Part shown: one piece after another, positions 27,980 through 36,330 of the stretch
Layout: each line of letters begins with the position of its first letter
Numbering within the stretch: position 1 is the first letter of the stretch
Source of the DNA: Isachenkonia alkalipeptolytica
Lineage (GTDB): Bacteria > Bacillota > Clostridia > Peptostreptococcales > T1SED10-28
Assembly: GCF_009910325.1 (NCBI RefSeq)
Contig: NZ_SUMG01000008.1
Span: 62,001-126,000 of the forward strand
DNA length: 64,000 nucleotides
Reading direction: 5' to 3'
Program-made: the position numbers and the translations under genes
The notes under the pieces: generated by a model
Told to the model about the DNA's origin: nothing
The model's database searches: none
What the model saw: the letters and a program-made list of their open reading frames with translations, nothing else

Positions 27980-28756
27980 ATGGATCTAACTCCGCGACTT
28001 CTAAAAATTGCAGAAGAGATTCGGTCTGAAGAAAAGGTGGGGGATATTGGTACGGACCATGGCTATCTGCCCATATATTTAGTCGAAAATCGCATTGCAA
28101 AAGAAGTTATTGCAACAGATATCAATCAGGAGCCATTAAAAGCCGCATATAAGAATATAAAAAGTCATGGTATGGAAAAGCAGATTAAAACTAAGTTAGG
28201 AGCGGGGACACTACCCTTAGAGACGGAAAATTTAGATGTTGTGATAATCGCCGGTATGGGTGGGAAACTCATAATCGAGATTTTAAAAGAAAGCAGATCC
28301 CTAAAAAAGTCAGTGGATCGTATAATTTTACAACCTATGCAACAACAAAAAGAATTGCGTATGTATTTGTTTAAGCAAGGATTTGACATCAAAAAGGATC
28401 TATTAGTACAGGAAGACCGGAGAATTTATGAAGTCCTTGTAGTATCTTTAAAAACTTACTCAAACAGTGGGGGAAAATCAAATCGGGAGAATTCTGTCTT
28501 GGGAGAAAAAACGGCTCAAATAGCTAAAAACCATCCTACTGGTTTTCAAATTTATAATGAATTACGATGGGAGTTAGGATTTTTTCTTTTTGAGAACCCT
28601 AAGAACCTTGTTTTGAAGTTTTTAGACCAAAAGATTAACCAAATGGAGAAAATTATCCGTGAAACCCAAGGGGCTAAAAGTCAAGCAGCGAATTTAGTGA
28701 ATCAAAGGGCGATGAAAAAATTGGAAAATCTTAAGGAGGTAAAAGGATGTCTCTAA
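27980..28756 (+). CDS. trmK: tRNA (adenine(22)-N1)-methyltransferase
   Basis: A 258-residue class I SAM methyltransferase of the TrmK/YqfN family, which modifies A22 in the tRNA D-loop region. The SAM motif reads VGDIGTDHGYLP, followed by IIAGMGGKLI, and the C-terminal part is a helical coiled-coil. It lies downstream of rpoD and overlaps the Nif3-like gene by 10 bp, the same sigA-yqfN-yqfO order as in Bacillus. ATG 27980 follows GGGAGGAG. Confidence 0.93.
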   Translation: MDLTPRLLKIAEEIRSEEKVGDIGTDHGYLPIYLVENRIAKEVIATDINQEPLKAAYKNIKSHGMEKQIKTKLGAGTLPLETENLDVVIIAGMGGKLIIEILKESRSLKKSVDRIILQPMQQQKELRMYLFKQGFDIKKDLLVQEDRRIYEVLVVSLKTYSNSGGKSNRENSVLGEKTAQIAKNHPTGFQIYNELRWELGFFLFENPKNLVLKFLDQKINQMEKIIRETQGAKSQAANLVNQRAMKKLENLKEVKGCL

Positions 28757-29856
28757 AAGTAAAAGATATTATAAAGCACATGGAATCCATCGCACCAAAG
28801 TCCTATGCAATGGCATGGGACCGAGTAGGGCTGCAGATCGGTTCACCAGAAAAAGAGGTTCAGCGGATTATGGTTACGCTTGAAATAAATCTGGAAGTTC
28901 TTCAAGAAGCCTCGGAGAGGGGAGTGGATCTCATCATTTCTCATCATCCTTTAATTTTTAAAGCATTAGATGAGATTGACTTCGAAAGCAGAAAAGGAGC
29001 TATGATTCAAAGGATTATTCAAGAGGATATTCATATTTATGTCAGTCATACAAATATGGATATTGCTCCGGAAGGACTCAATGAATATATTGGTGAAAAA
29101 ATTGGATTAAAGAACATGGATGTAATCAGTCCTTTGGAAATAAAGCCATACTGTAAATTTATCGTCTACGTTCCCGAAACTCATAGGGAGATAGTAATTG
29201 AGGCTATAGACAAAGGTGGCGGTGGGCATATCGGAAACTATAGTCATTGCACCTTTGGAACTGCAGGCATCGGAACTTTTAAGCCTGGGGAGGGCTCCAA
29301 CCCTTTTCTTGGGAAGAAAGATGAGTTGGAGAGGACAGAAGAGAACAAACTAGAAACTATTGTAGAGCGAAAAAATATTGGAAAACTGTTAAAAGAAGTG
29401 GAAAAGGTCCATCCTTATGAAGAAGTGGCTTATGATCTTTATCCTTTGGAAATTCCTTTAGGGAAAGTTGGATTGGGAAGAATCGGAAGGCTTAAACAGG
29501 CTACAAGTGTTGAGAGTTTTATAGAATACTTGAAAAAGGTTTTAAAATTAAAAGAAGTGCGTTATGTAGGGGATTTACATCGTGAAATCTCTACGGTTGC
29601 GATTTTAAACGGGTCCGGTGGAGATTTTATACAACAGGCAAATAAAGCAGGAGCAGATTGTTTTATTACCGGAGATCTAAAATACCATGAAGCCCAGGAC
29701 GCTATGGACGAAGAAATATCGATATTAGACATTGGGCATTATGAAAGTGAAATAATTTTCCGAGAGTTCATAAAAAATCAACTAAAAAATCGGTTTAAAG
29801 AAGAAGTGGAAATCTATATAGCTGAGGATCTTAAGAACCCCTTCAAAGTCCTTTGA
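28747..29856 (+). CDS. Nif3-like dinuclear metal centre protein (YqfO type)
   Basis: A 369-residue Nif3/DUF34 protein. The metal-binding pattern is visible as SHHPLIFK near the N-terminus and DIGHYESE near the C-terminus, with the middle inserted PII-like/CutA-like domain (about residues 130-230) typical of Firmicutes YqfO. It forms a hexameric toroid; its activity is debated (possible GTP cyclohydrolase-like or metal chaperone role). Start overlaps trmK, with AAGGAGGT just upstream. Confidence 0.92.
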   Translation: MSLKVKDIIKHMESIAPKSYAMAWDRVGLQIGSPEKEVQRIMVTLEINLEVLQEASERGVDLIISHHPLIFKALDEIDFESRKGAMIQRIIQEDIHIYVSHTNMDIAPEGLNEYIGEKIGLKNMDVISPLEIKPYCKFIVYVPETHREIVIEAIDKGGGGHIGNYSHCTFGTAGIGTFKPGEGSNPFLGKKDELERTEENKLETIVERKNIGKLLKEVEKVHPYEEVAYDLYPLEIPLGKVGLGRIGRLKQATSVESFIEYLKKVLKLKEVRYVGDLHREISTVAILNGSGGDFIQQANKAGADCFITGDLKYHEAQDAMDEEISILDIGHYESEIIFREFIKNQLKNRFKEEVEIYIAEDLKNPFKVL

Positions 29857-29870
29857 TTAGGTGTTGAACT

Positions 29871-29899
29871 TTGACTTTCGCGACATTTTGTGGTAGTAT
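29871..29899 (+). promoter_or_regulatory. Promoter of rnpB
   Basis: TTGACT (29871-29876), 17-bp spacer, TAGTAT (29894-29899) preceded by TGG, an extended -10. The predicted start lies about 10 bp before the first base pair of the RNA. Confidence 0.65.
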
Positions 29900-29918
29900 T
29901 ATCTAATGAAATATATGT

Positions 29919-30263
29919 AGAGCGAGTAAATCAAATGGTCGCGTTAACCGCAGAGTTAACGAGGAAAGTCCGAGCTCTACAGGGCAGGGTGCTGGGTAAC
30001 TCCCAGTGGAGGTGACTCTAAGGACAGTGCAACAGAAAGATACCGCCTTCTATGAAGGTAAGGTTGGAATGGTGAGGTAAGAGCTCACCAGAGGCTAGGT
30101 GACTAGTCTGCTATGTAAACCCCACCTAGAGCAAGACCAAGTAGGGACTAGAAATGCGGCTGCCCGTCGTGTCCCGTGGTAGGTTGCTTGAACTTGCTGG
30201 CAACAGCAAGTCTAGATAGATGACCATTTAATACAGAACTCGGCTTACAGATTTGCTCGCTCT
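29919..30263 (+). ncRNA. rnpB: RNase P RNA, A-type
   Basis: The 345-nt catalytic RNA that matures tRNA 5' ends. The P1 helix is formed by AGAGCGAGTAAATC (from 29919) and its partner ending at 30263. Conserved core elements are GAGGAAAGTCCGAGCTC, AGGGCAGGGTGCTGGGTAAC, CAGTGCAACAGAAAGATACC and the 3' ACAGAACTCGGCTTA. The GGGCAGGGTGC layout and the GGTAAGAGCTCACC helix match the ancestral A-type, as expected for Clostridia, not the B-type of Bacilli. This fills the gap between the Nif3-like and NfeD genes. Confidence 0.97.
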
Positions 30264-30277
30264 TTGAGAGTAAAAAG

Positions 30278-30309
30278 GAAACACCCTAGTAAAGGGTGTT
30301 TCTTTTTTT
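30278..30309 (+). terminator. Intrinsic terminator after rnpB
   Basis: GAAACACCCT (30278-30287) pairs with AGGGTGTTTC (30293-30302) around AGTAA, followed by TTTTTTT. Confidence 0.93.
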
Positions 30310-30415
30310 GATTTTTGAATAACTTCTAATTCCGGTTCTTAAAGTCACTTTAATGGGGTATTTATAAAATAGAATGCCTGTTATTTCTGTTTTGGAATAG
30401 AAAGGGGGGATTGAA

Positions 30416-31783
30416 TTGAAATCTTTTCAAAAGATGAGACATCCATGGCCTCTATTGATATTATGTTTTGTTATGATTGCGAGTATGTTAACTGTTGGAT
30501 ACGGGCAAGAAGACAATAAGAGAGCTACTGTATATAGTATCGAGGTAGAAGGAATGGTTACAGCAGGTACAACATCCCATATACAGAGAGGAATTGAGAT
30601 GGCGGAGGAGGAAGGTGCCGAGGCCTTACTGATCCTGCTTAACACCCCGGGAGGTCTTGTTAATGCAACCTTAGATATTGTTTCTGATATGATCAATGCC
30701 GATGTACCCATTATTACCTATGTTTATCCCGATGGGGGAATTGCAGCCTCTGCAGGAACATTTATCTTATTAGGAGGCCATAAGGCGGTCATGGCACCGG
30801 GCACTACCATCGGCGCAGCAATGCCAGTGACCATGAGTCCGGAAGGGGAAGGCGAACCGGCGGATGACAAAACTGTACAGTTCTTGGCCGGTCATATTCG
30901 AAGCATTGCAGAATCCAGAAATCGCCCTGCGGATGTAGCAGAACGTTTCGTAACAGAAAATCTGACTTTAAGCGGAAGGGAGGCAATTGAATTAGAGATC
31001 ATTGATGATATAGCCGAGGATATTCCGGCTTTGTTAGAGGATATAGACGGTCTTGAGTTTGTGCTAAAGACAAGAACAGTAACACTAAACACAGATAATG
31101 CAGAAATCCAAAATATTGAGAAGAACACAAGGGATACCATTACCCATTTGATAAGCAATCCCCAGATTGCCTTTATACTCTTTCTATTAGGTGTGTACGG
31201 GCTGGTAATCGGATTCAACGCGCCGGAGACCTTTTTCCCTGAAGTCCTGGGGGCCATTGCCCTTGTATTAGCTCTCTACGGGTTAGGACTTTTTGAAGTG
31301 AACGTCTTTGCTGCAATAATGATTTTGTTAGGCGTAGGATTAATCATCGCGGAAGCTTACACACCAACTTATGGTGTGCTCGGAACTGGAGGAGTGATCA
31401 GTATGATTTTCGGGATAGTATATTTACCTGTAGAACCCCTAGCTTCAGAACGTTGGTTAGCAGAGTTTCGAACCATTGCCATCGGTGTTGCGATCATTGC
31501 TTCGGTTCTTTTGATTGTTATTGTAGCCGCTCTTTACCGTTTGAAAAAATCTAAAGTGATCCATGGGGATGACGAATTTGCTGATATTATAGGTATTGTT
31601 AATGACACCATTGACCCTGAAGGGCTGATAAAAGTACAGGGAGAGATATGGCGAGCAAAATCCAAGGATGCTGTTACAATTCAGGAAGGGGAAAAGGTTC
31701 GGATTTTAAATAGAGAAGGTATGGTGTGTATTGTTGAAAAAGAACAGGGAAAGCATGATGAAAGGGAAAGGAAAGACAAATAA
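30416..31783 (+). CDS. NfeD-family membrane serine protease (ClpP-class)
   Basis: A 455-residue NfeD1b-type protein. It starts at TTG 30416, 5 nt after AAAGGGGGGA. A signal peptide ends near SMLTVGYGQ. The ClpP-like protease domain has PGG and the nucleophile Ser112 in AASAGTF; Lys152 is the likely partner of the Ser-Lys dyad, with the spacing found in archaeal 1510-N protease. Four or so membrane helices (about residues 250-350) and a C-terminal OB-fold NfeD domain follow. It is paired with the slipin gene 20 bp downstream, its usual partner in membrane quality control. Confidence 0.93.
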   Translation: MKSFQKMRHPWPLLILCFVMIASMLTVGYGQEDNKRATVYSIEVEGMVTAGTTSHIQRGIEMAEEEGAEALLILLNTPGGLVNATLDIVSDMINADVPIITYVYPDGGIAASAGTFILLGGHKAVMAPGTTIGAAMPVTMSPEGEGEPADDKTVQFLAGHIRSIAESRNRPADVAERFVTENLTLSGREAIELEIIDDIAEDIPALLEDIDGLEFVLKTRTVTLNTDNAEIQNIEKNTRDTITHLISNPQIAFILFLLGVYGLVIGFNAPETFFPEVLGAIALVLALYGLGLFEVNVFAAIMILLGVGLIIAEAYTPTYGVLGTGGVISMIFGIVYLPVEPLASERWLAEFRTIAIGVAIIASVLLIVIVAALYRLKKSKVIHGDDEFADIIGIVNDTIDPEGLIKVQGEIWRAKSKDAVTIQEGEKVRILNREGMVCIVEKEQGKHDERERKDK

Positions 31784-31803
31784 CGGAGAAAGGATGATTA
31801 AAT

Positions 31804-32808
31804 ATGACGGAGATTATTGAAAATGTAGAAGGTGCCGTTCCATTTATTGTTTTAATAGTAATTCTCTTTCTTTTGCTGAAGATGGCAATCAAAATTTTTC
31901 CTGAATATGAAAGAGGAGTTTTGTTTCGTCTTGGACGTTTAGTGACAGTAAAAGGCCCGGGGTTAGTTTTTATCATCCCGTTTATTGACAAAATTGAGCG
32001 AATTTCTTTAAGGATCGTAGTAGACAATGTACCGCCTCAGGAAGTTATTACCCGGGATAATGTAACCTGTAAGGTGAATGCTGTGCTTTACTACCGAGTT
32101 ACAGCGCCGGATAAAGCCGTCGTAAATGTGGAAAAATTTTATGATGCTACCAGTCAATTTGCCCAAACAACTATGCGAAGTGTTGTGGGACAAGCGGATC
32201 TCGATGAACTGCTTTCCGAGAGGGAAAAGATCAATAAAAAAATTCAAGAGATCGTAGACGAAGCTACAGACCCTTGGGGGATTAAAGCCACTGCAGTAGA
32301 ACTTAGAGATGTGATTATACCGGAAACTATGCAACGGGCCATTGCCCGTCAAGCAGAAGCGGAGCGTAATCGAAGAGCGGTAGTCATTCAAGCGGAAGGT
32401 GAAAAACAGGCCGCGGTAAAAATTTCTGAGGCAGCAGAGATCCTTAGTCATCAAGAAGGGTCCTTAACCTTAAGGACCCTGCGTACCATTTCGGACATGT
32501 CCAATTCAGAAAGCACCACCATTTTATTCCCGGTTCCTATGGAAATGCGACGTCTGCTTCCGAACCTTGATAAAATAATGGAAGAGTCTATGGATTATCG
32601 GGAAAAAAATAAAGCCGATCAAGATATTGAACAAAAAAAAGAAAAGATAAAAAAAGACATTGAAGAACAGAAAATAGAAGATATTGAAGAAATGGAAAAA
32701 GCAAAAAAAATGGTGGAAAAGCAGAAAAAAGAACCCGGCGAAAATGAAAATAAAGCAGGGCCGAAGAAAGGCCCGAAAGAAAATGCGGATGATGAGAAAA
32801 ACAATTGA
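31804..32808 (+). CDS. Slipin, SPFH/Band 7 family membrane scaffold
   Basis: A 334-residue stomatin-like protein: one N-terminal hydrophobic hairpin (VPFIVLIVILFLLLKM), then the Band 7 domain (YERGVLFRLGRL; NVPPQEVITRDNV; LRDVIIP) and a coiled-coil with ARQAEAERNRRA. The last 70 residues are a Lys/Glu-rich low-complexity tail, longer than in many slipins. It oligomerises at membranes and is cleaved or chaperoned by the NfeD protease. ATG 31804, with AACGGAGAAAGG upstream. Ends 6 bp from the convergent ndk. Confidence 0.93.
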   Translation: MTEIIENVEGAVPFIVLIVILFLLLKMAIKIFPEYERGVLFRLGRLVTVKGPGLVFIIPFIDKIERISLRIVVDNVPPQEVITRDNVTCKVNAVLYYRVTAPDKAVVNVEKFYDATSQFAQTTMRSVVGQADLDELLSEREKINKKIQEIVDEATDPWGIKATAVELRDVIIPETMQRAIARQAEAERNRRAVVIQAEGEKQAAVKISEAAEILSHQEGSLTLRTLRTISDMSNSESTTILFPVPMEMRRLLPNLDKIMEESMDYREKNKADQDIEQKKEKIKKDIEEQKIEDIEEMEKAKKMVEKQKKEPGENENKAGPKKGPKENADDEKNN

Positions 32809-32814
32809 TAGAGT

Positions 32815-33222
32815 TTATCCTTCATCAGGAAACCAAATAGCTATTTCTCTTTGGGCGGATTCTATGGAATCCGCCCCATGAATTAAGTTTCGGGTAGTAT
32901 CCTTTGCATAATCACCTCGAATTGTTCCGGGAATCGCTTTTCCCGGATTTTTATCTCCAATCATCAAACGCATTACTTTTATAATGTTTTCCCCTTCAAC
33001 TACTATGGCCATAACCGGTCCTTCCAAAATAAAGGAAACTAAGGACTGAAAGTAGGGGCGATCTTTATGTTCTGCGTAGTGGGCTTCCACAGTATTTCGA
33101 TCCGGTTGTTTTAATTCGGCTTTTATAAGTCGATAGCCCTTCTTTTCGATTCGTGTAAGGATGTCTCCCACCAGACCTCTTTGTACTCCGTCGCTTTTTA
33201 TCATGACAAAAGTTCTTTCCAT
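32815..33222 (-). CDS. ndk: Nucleoside diphosphate kinase
   Basis: A 135-residue enzyme that transfers the gamma phosphate of ATP to nucleoside diphosphates through a phospho-His. The catalytic His is in NLIHGADS and substrate residues lie in ERTFVMIKSDGVQRGLVG and TIRGDYA. ATG 33222 follows GGAGGCG; the in-frame TTG at 33237 overlaps that site and is not used. Standard bacterial length. Monocistronic on the minus strand between slipin and transketolase. A 10-bp inverted repeat lies in its 3' coding end. Confidence 0.96.
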   Translation of the reverse strand: MERTFVMIKSDGVQRGLVGDILTRIEKKGYRLIKAELKQPDRNTVEAHYAEHKDRPYFQSLVSFILEGPVMAIVVEGENIIKVMRLMIGDKNPGKAIPGTIRGDYAKDTTRNLIHGADSIESAQREIAIWFPDEG

Positions 33223-33364
33223 AGGTATCGCCTCCAATGTATTCTATTGTAATTATACAAATTATCGAAAGGTTCTGCAACTGAAAAATCATAGGAAGCT
33301 ACAAAGTTTAGCTTGTATTTTAATAATCGGTCATTAAAGAGTAAATCTATGGGTATAATATAGG

Positions 33365-33394
33365 ACAAAGAATAATACTACAAAGAATAATACT
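33365..33394 (+). repeat. 15-bp tandem duplication in the transketolase leader
   Basis: ACAAAGAATAATACT occurs twice head to tail (33365-33379 and 33380-33394), between a candidate TATAAT -10 (33354-33359) and the ribosome site of the transketolase gene. Confidence 0.9.
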
Positions 33395-33413
33395 ACAAAA
33401 TGGAGGGCTGCAT

Positions 33414-35414
33414 ATGTTAAAAGATGTTGCAAATATTGTAAGAGGCTTATCAGCGGATGCTGTGGAAAGAGCCAACTCCGGTCATCCCGGTTTACCCCTG
33501 GGTTGTGCTGAAATCGGAGCGGTGCTCTTTGGAGAGTATCTAAACTATTTCCCGGAGGAACCGGATTGGATCAACCGGGATCGATTAATTCTATCCGCGG
33601 GGCATGGATCTATGCTGTTGTATTCTTTTTTACATCTTACCGGTTATGACGTGTCATTAAATGATTTAAAAGAATTTCGCCAGGTGGATTCAAAAACTCC
33701 GGGGCACCCTGAATATGGAGACACCCCCGGAGTGGAAGCGACCACGGGTCCATTAGGACAAGGGTTTTCAAATGCTGTGGGTATGGCTTTGTCGGAAAAA
33801 ATTCTAGCAGAAAAATTCAATCGTGACTCTTTAAATATTATTGATCATTATACCTACACCATTCTGGGAGATGGGTGCATGATGGAGGGAGTTACTTCGG
33901 AAGCTGCATCCCTTGCAGGACATTTGGGGCTGGAAAAACTGATCGCAATTTATGATGATAATAAAATATCCATTGGCGGTGGTACAGAAATTGCATTTAC
34001 CGAGTCGGTAGCTGACCGTTTTAAAGCATACAACTGGCAGGTGATTGAAGATATTGATGGACATGATGTAGGTCAGATTCGCCGGGCCATAAAGGAAGGG
34101 AAAGCAAATCAAGAACAGCCGACACTGATCGTTGCAAGAACCCATATTGGTTATGGAGCCCCTACCAAACAGGATACTGCTGATGTTCATGGTGCACCTC
34201 TGGGCAAAGAGGATCTGATAGGGATGAAAAAGTTCTTAGGTCTTCCGGTAGAAGAGGAATTCTACATTTCTCCAGAGGTTACGGATTATTTTGAAGAGTT
34301 AAAATTGACCAAAAAAATGAAGTATGAAGAATGGAAAGAGCTCTATAATACTTGGTCTCTGAAATATCCCAGTTTAAAAAATGAACTGAATCAATTTTTA
34401 AGCGGAAACACGCCGGAAGAAGCTTTGGAATTACTAGAAAACTATCCTTTGGATTCAAATGGTAAAGTTGCCACTAGAAAATCTTCCGGGGAGGTACTGA
34501 ATCGTCTTTCTGAGGTTATGCCGAATCTTATTGGTGGTTCCGCTGATCTATCCCCATCGACAAAAACCTATTTGAATAACTATGGTGAAATACAAAAGCA
34601 ACAATTTAATGGAAGGAACATTCGCTTTGGTGTACGGGAACATGCTATGGCGGGTGTGGCTAACGGTATTTCATTATACGGAGGACTTAGACCTTTTGTT
34701 TCAACTTTTTTAGTCTTTTCCGACTATATGAGGCCGTCGATTCGTATGGCTGCGATTATGAAACAACCGGTGATTTTTATTTTCACTCATGATTCAATTT
34801 ATGTCGGAGAGGATGGACCAACCCATGAACCAGTGGAACATCTGGAATCTTTACGTCTTATTCCGAACTTGAAAGTGCTAAGGCCCGGAGATACGGAAGA
34901 AGTTGTAAAAACATGGATTGAAGCCTTGGAAAACCAGGAGGGCCCCACGGCGCTTATTCTAAGTAGACAGGGCGTACCTTTAATCGAAGATAAAAAAGAT
35001 ATTGATAAATTTACGAAAGGGGGCTATGTTGTAGCGGAGGACCTTGAAGAAAAAGTAACACTAATGGCAACAGGAAGTGAAGTATCCTTAGCCATGGAAG
35101 TCCGTAGAGCATTAAAAGAAAAAGGCATCTCTTCCAGGTTGGTTTCGGTTCCTGATCGTAAAACCTTTGAAGAGCAACCGGAAAAATACAGAGAAGAGGT
35201 TCTTGGAGACCCTAGTAGGCTTAGGGTTCTGATAGAAGCCGGAGTCAAAAGTGGTTGGTATCGCTTCTTAGGAGAAAAGGATCTTATGATTACAATGGAA
35301 ACCTATGGAGCTAGTGGTCCCGGATCGGAAGTGGGAAAAAAATTCGGTTTTGAAGCAGAGGTCATCATGAAAAGCATACTTGAAAAACTAGGGGGGATTA
35401 AGAATGGAATTTAA
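33414..35414 (+). CDS. tkt: Transketolase
   Basis: A 666-residue single-chain TPP enzyme of the pentose phosphate pathway, moving two-carbon units between sugar phosphates. Visible motifs: N-terminal NSGHPGLPLG, TPP/Mg binding GDGCMMEGVTSEAASLAG, and central pyrimidine domain GVREHAMAGVANG with HDSIYVGEDGPTHEPVE. The C-terminal domain is complete. Many Clostridia use a split two-subunit form; here it is one chain. ATG 33414 follows TGGAGGG. Its 3' end overlaps the stress protein gene by 11 bp. Confidence 0.97.
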   Translation: MLKDVANIVRGLSADAVERANSGHPGLPLGCAEIGAVLFGEYLNYFPEEPDWINRDRLILSAGHGSMLLYSFLHLTGYDVSLNDLKEFRQVDSKTPGHPEYGDTPGVEATTGPLGQGFSNAVGMALSEKILAEKFNRDSLNIIDHYTYTILGDGCMMEGVTSEAASLAGHLGLEKLIAIYDDNKISIGGGTEIAFTESVADRFKAYNWQVIEDIDGHDVGQIRRAIKEGKANQEQPTLIVARTHIGYGAPTKQDTADVHGAPLGKEDLIGMKKFLGLPVEEEFYISPEVTDYFEELKLTKKMKYEEWKELYNTWSLKYPSLKNELNQFLSGNTPEEALELLENYPLDSNGKVATRKSSGEVLNRLSEVMPNLIGGSADLSPSTKTYLNNYGEIQKQQFNGRNIRFGVREHAMAGVANGISLYGGLRPFVSTFLVFSDYMRPSIRMAAIMKQPVIFIFTHDSIYVGEDGPTHEPVEHLESLRLIPNLKVLRPGDTEEVVKTWIEALENQEGPTALILSRQGVPLIEDKKDIDKFTKGGYVVAEDLEEKVTLMATGSEVSLAMEVRRALKEKGISSRLVSVPDRKTFEEQPEKYREEVLGDPSRLRVLIEAGVKSGWYRFLGEKDLMITMETYGASGPGSEVGKKFGFEAEVIMKSILEKLGGIKNGI

Positions 35415-36252
35415 AAAAGTCCTGCTTTGTACAGATTTCTCTGTAGAGTCTGAAAAATTGGTTCAAACATTATATGAATTAAAAGACTTAGGACTGGAAG
35501 AGGTAATTGTTTTCAATGTGGTTGAAATTGATTCTGCAGGAAGTAACGCCCCTAGTTTTCAGAAGCAGAAAAAAGAAGCGCTAAAAGCGGATCAACGGCA
35601 GTTGGAAAAGGAGGGATTGAAGGTTAAGATCGACATTAAAATAGGAACTCCTGCGAAAGATATTGTGAAAAAAGGGGAGGAAGAGAATGTTGATTTAATC
35701 TTGATAGGCTCCCACGGGAAAGGATTTATTAAACGGATTCTTTTGGGAAGCACAACCTTTGATGTGATTCGACTCAGCAAAATACCGGTTCTTGTAGAAA
35801 AATATAAGGGGGTAGAAAAAGACCAGAACCGGACCCTCATTCAAAACAAGTTTGATAAAGTGTTGCTTCCGATCGACTATTCTTCTCATGCAATGGGTGT
35901 GTTAGAAAAAGTAAAAGGAATGAAAAAAATCAGGGAAATCCTTTTGGTCTCGGCTATTGAGTATAGTCAAACTGAAGAAGAGCTAACCGAGGCAAGAGAC
36001 AAACTTGAAAGACATTTAGGGAAAATTCGAATGGATTTGTTCAACGCAGGATTTGCCTCGAATTATATTATTAAAGAGGGAACGGCATCGAATAACATTC
36101 TGGAAGTAGCGGAAAATGAAGCGGTGAATCTGGTAATTCTCTCTAAAAGAGGGGAAGGAAGAATTAAAGAGCTACTAATTGGAAGCACCGCAACAACGGT
36201 AATAACCAATTCAAAGGCGCCGGTGCTTATTTTCCCGTCACAGGAGGTTTAA
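35404..36252 (+). CDS. Tandem universal stress protein (two UspA domains)
   Basis: A 282-residue protein of two Usp folds. Each ends with the nucleotide-binding signature: GSHGKGFIKRILLGST in domain 1 (about residues 100-130) and SKRGEGRIKELLIGST in domain 2 (about 240-265), so the first matches the ATP-binding G2xG9xGS pattern well and the second is slightly altered. Its start lies inside the transketolase end (GGGGGATT upstream), so translation is coupled. The role is probably stress or energy sensing, not defined. Confidence 0.9.
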   Translation: MEFKKVLLCTDFSVESEKLVQTLYELKDLGLEEVIVFNVVEIDSAGSNAPSFQKQKKEALKADQRQLEKEGLKVKIDIKIGTPAKDIVKKGEEENVDLILIGSHGKGFIKRILLGSTTFDVIRLSKIPVLVEKYKGVEKDQNRTLIQNKFDKVLLPIDYSSHAMGVLEKVKGMKKIREILLVSAIEYSQTEEELTEARDKLERHLGKIRMDLFNAGFASNYIIKEGTASNNILEVAENEAVNLVILSKRGEGRIKELLIGSTATTVITNSKAPVLIFPSQEV

Positions 36253-36283
36253 AACACAAAACCATAATAATGACGGAAAAAGT

Positions 36284-36330
36284 AAAAAACCCCGAAAATT
36301 AGACTGGATAACTAATTTTCGGGGTTTTTT
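36284..36330. terminator. Strong bidirectional terminator between the stress protein and pyrophosphatase genes
   Basis: A 19-bp stem (36284-36302 with 36312-36330) around a 9-nt loop, with A6 on one side and T7 on the other, so it can stop transcription from both convergent genes. Confidence 0.93.

Noticed and set aside
30416-30711. Minus-strand open frames over the NfeD signal peptide and similar shadows elsewhere
   Set aside because: They lack ribosome sites and family patterns and overlap strongly supported genes.
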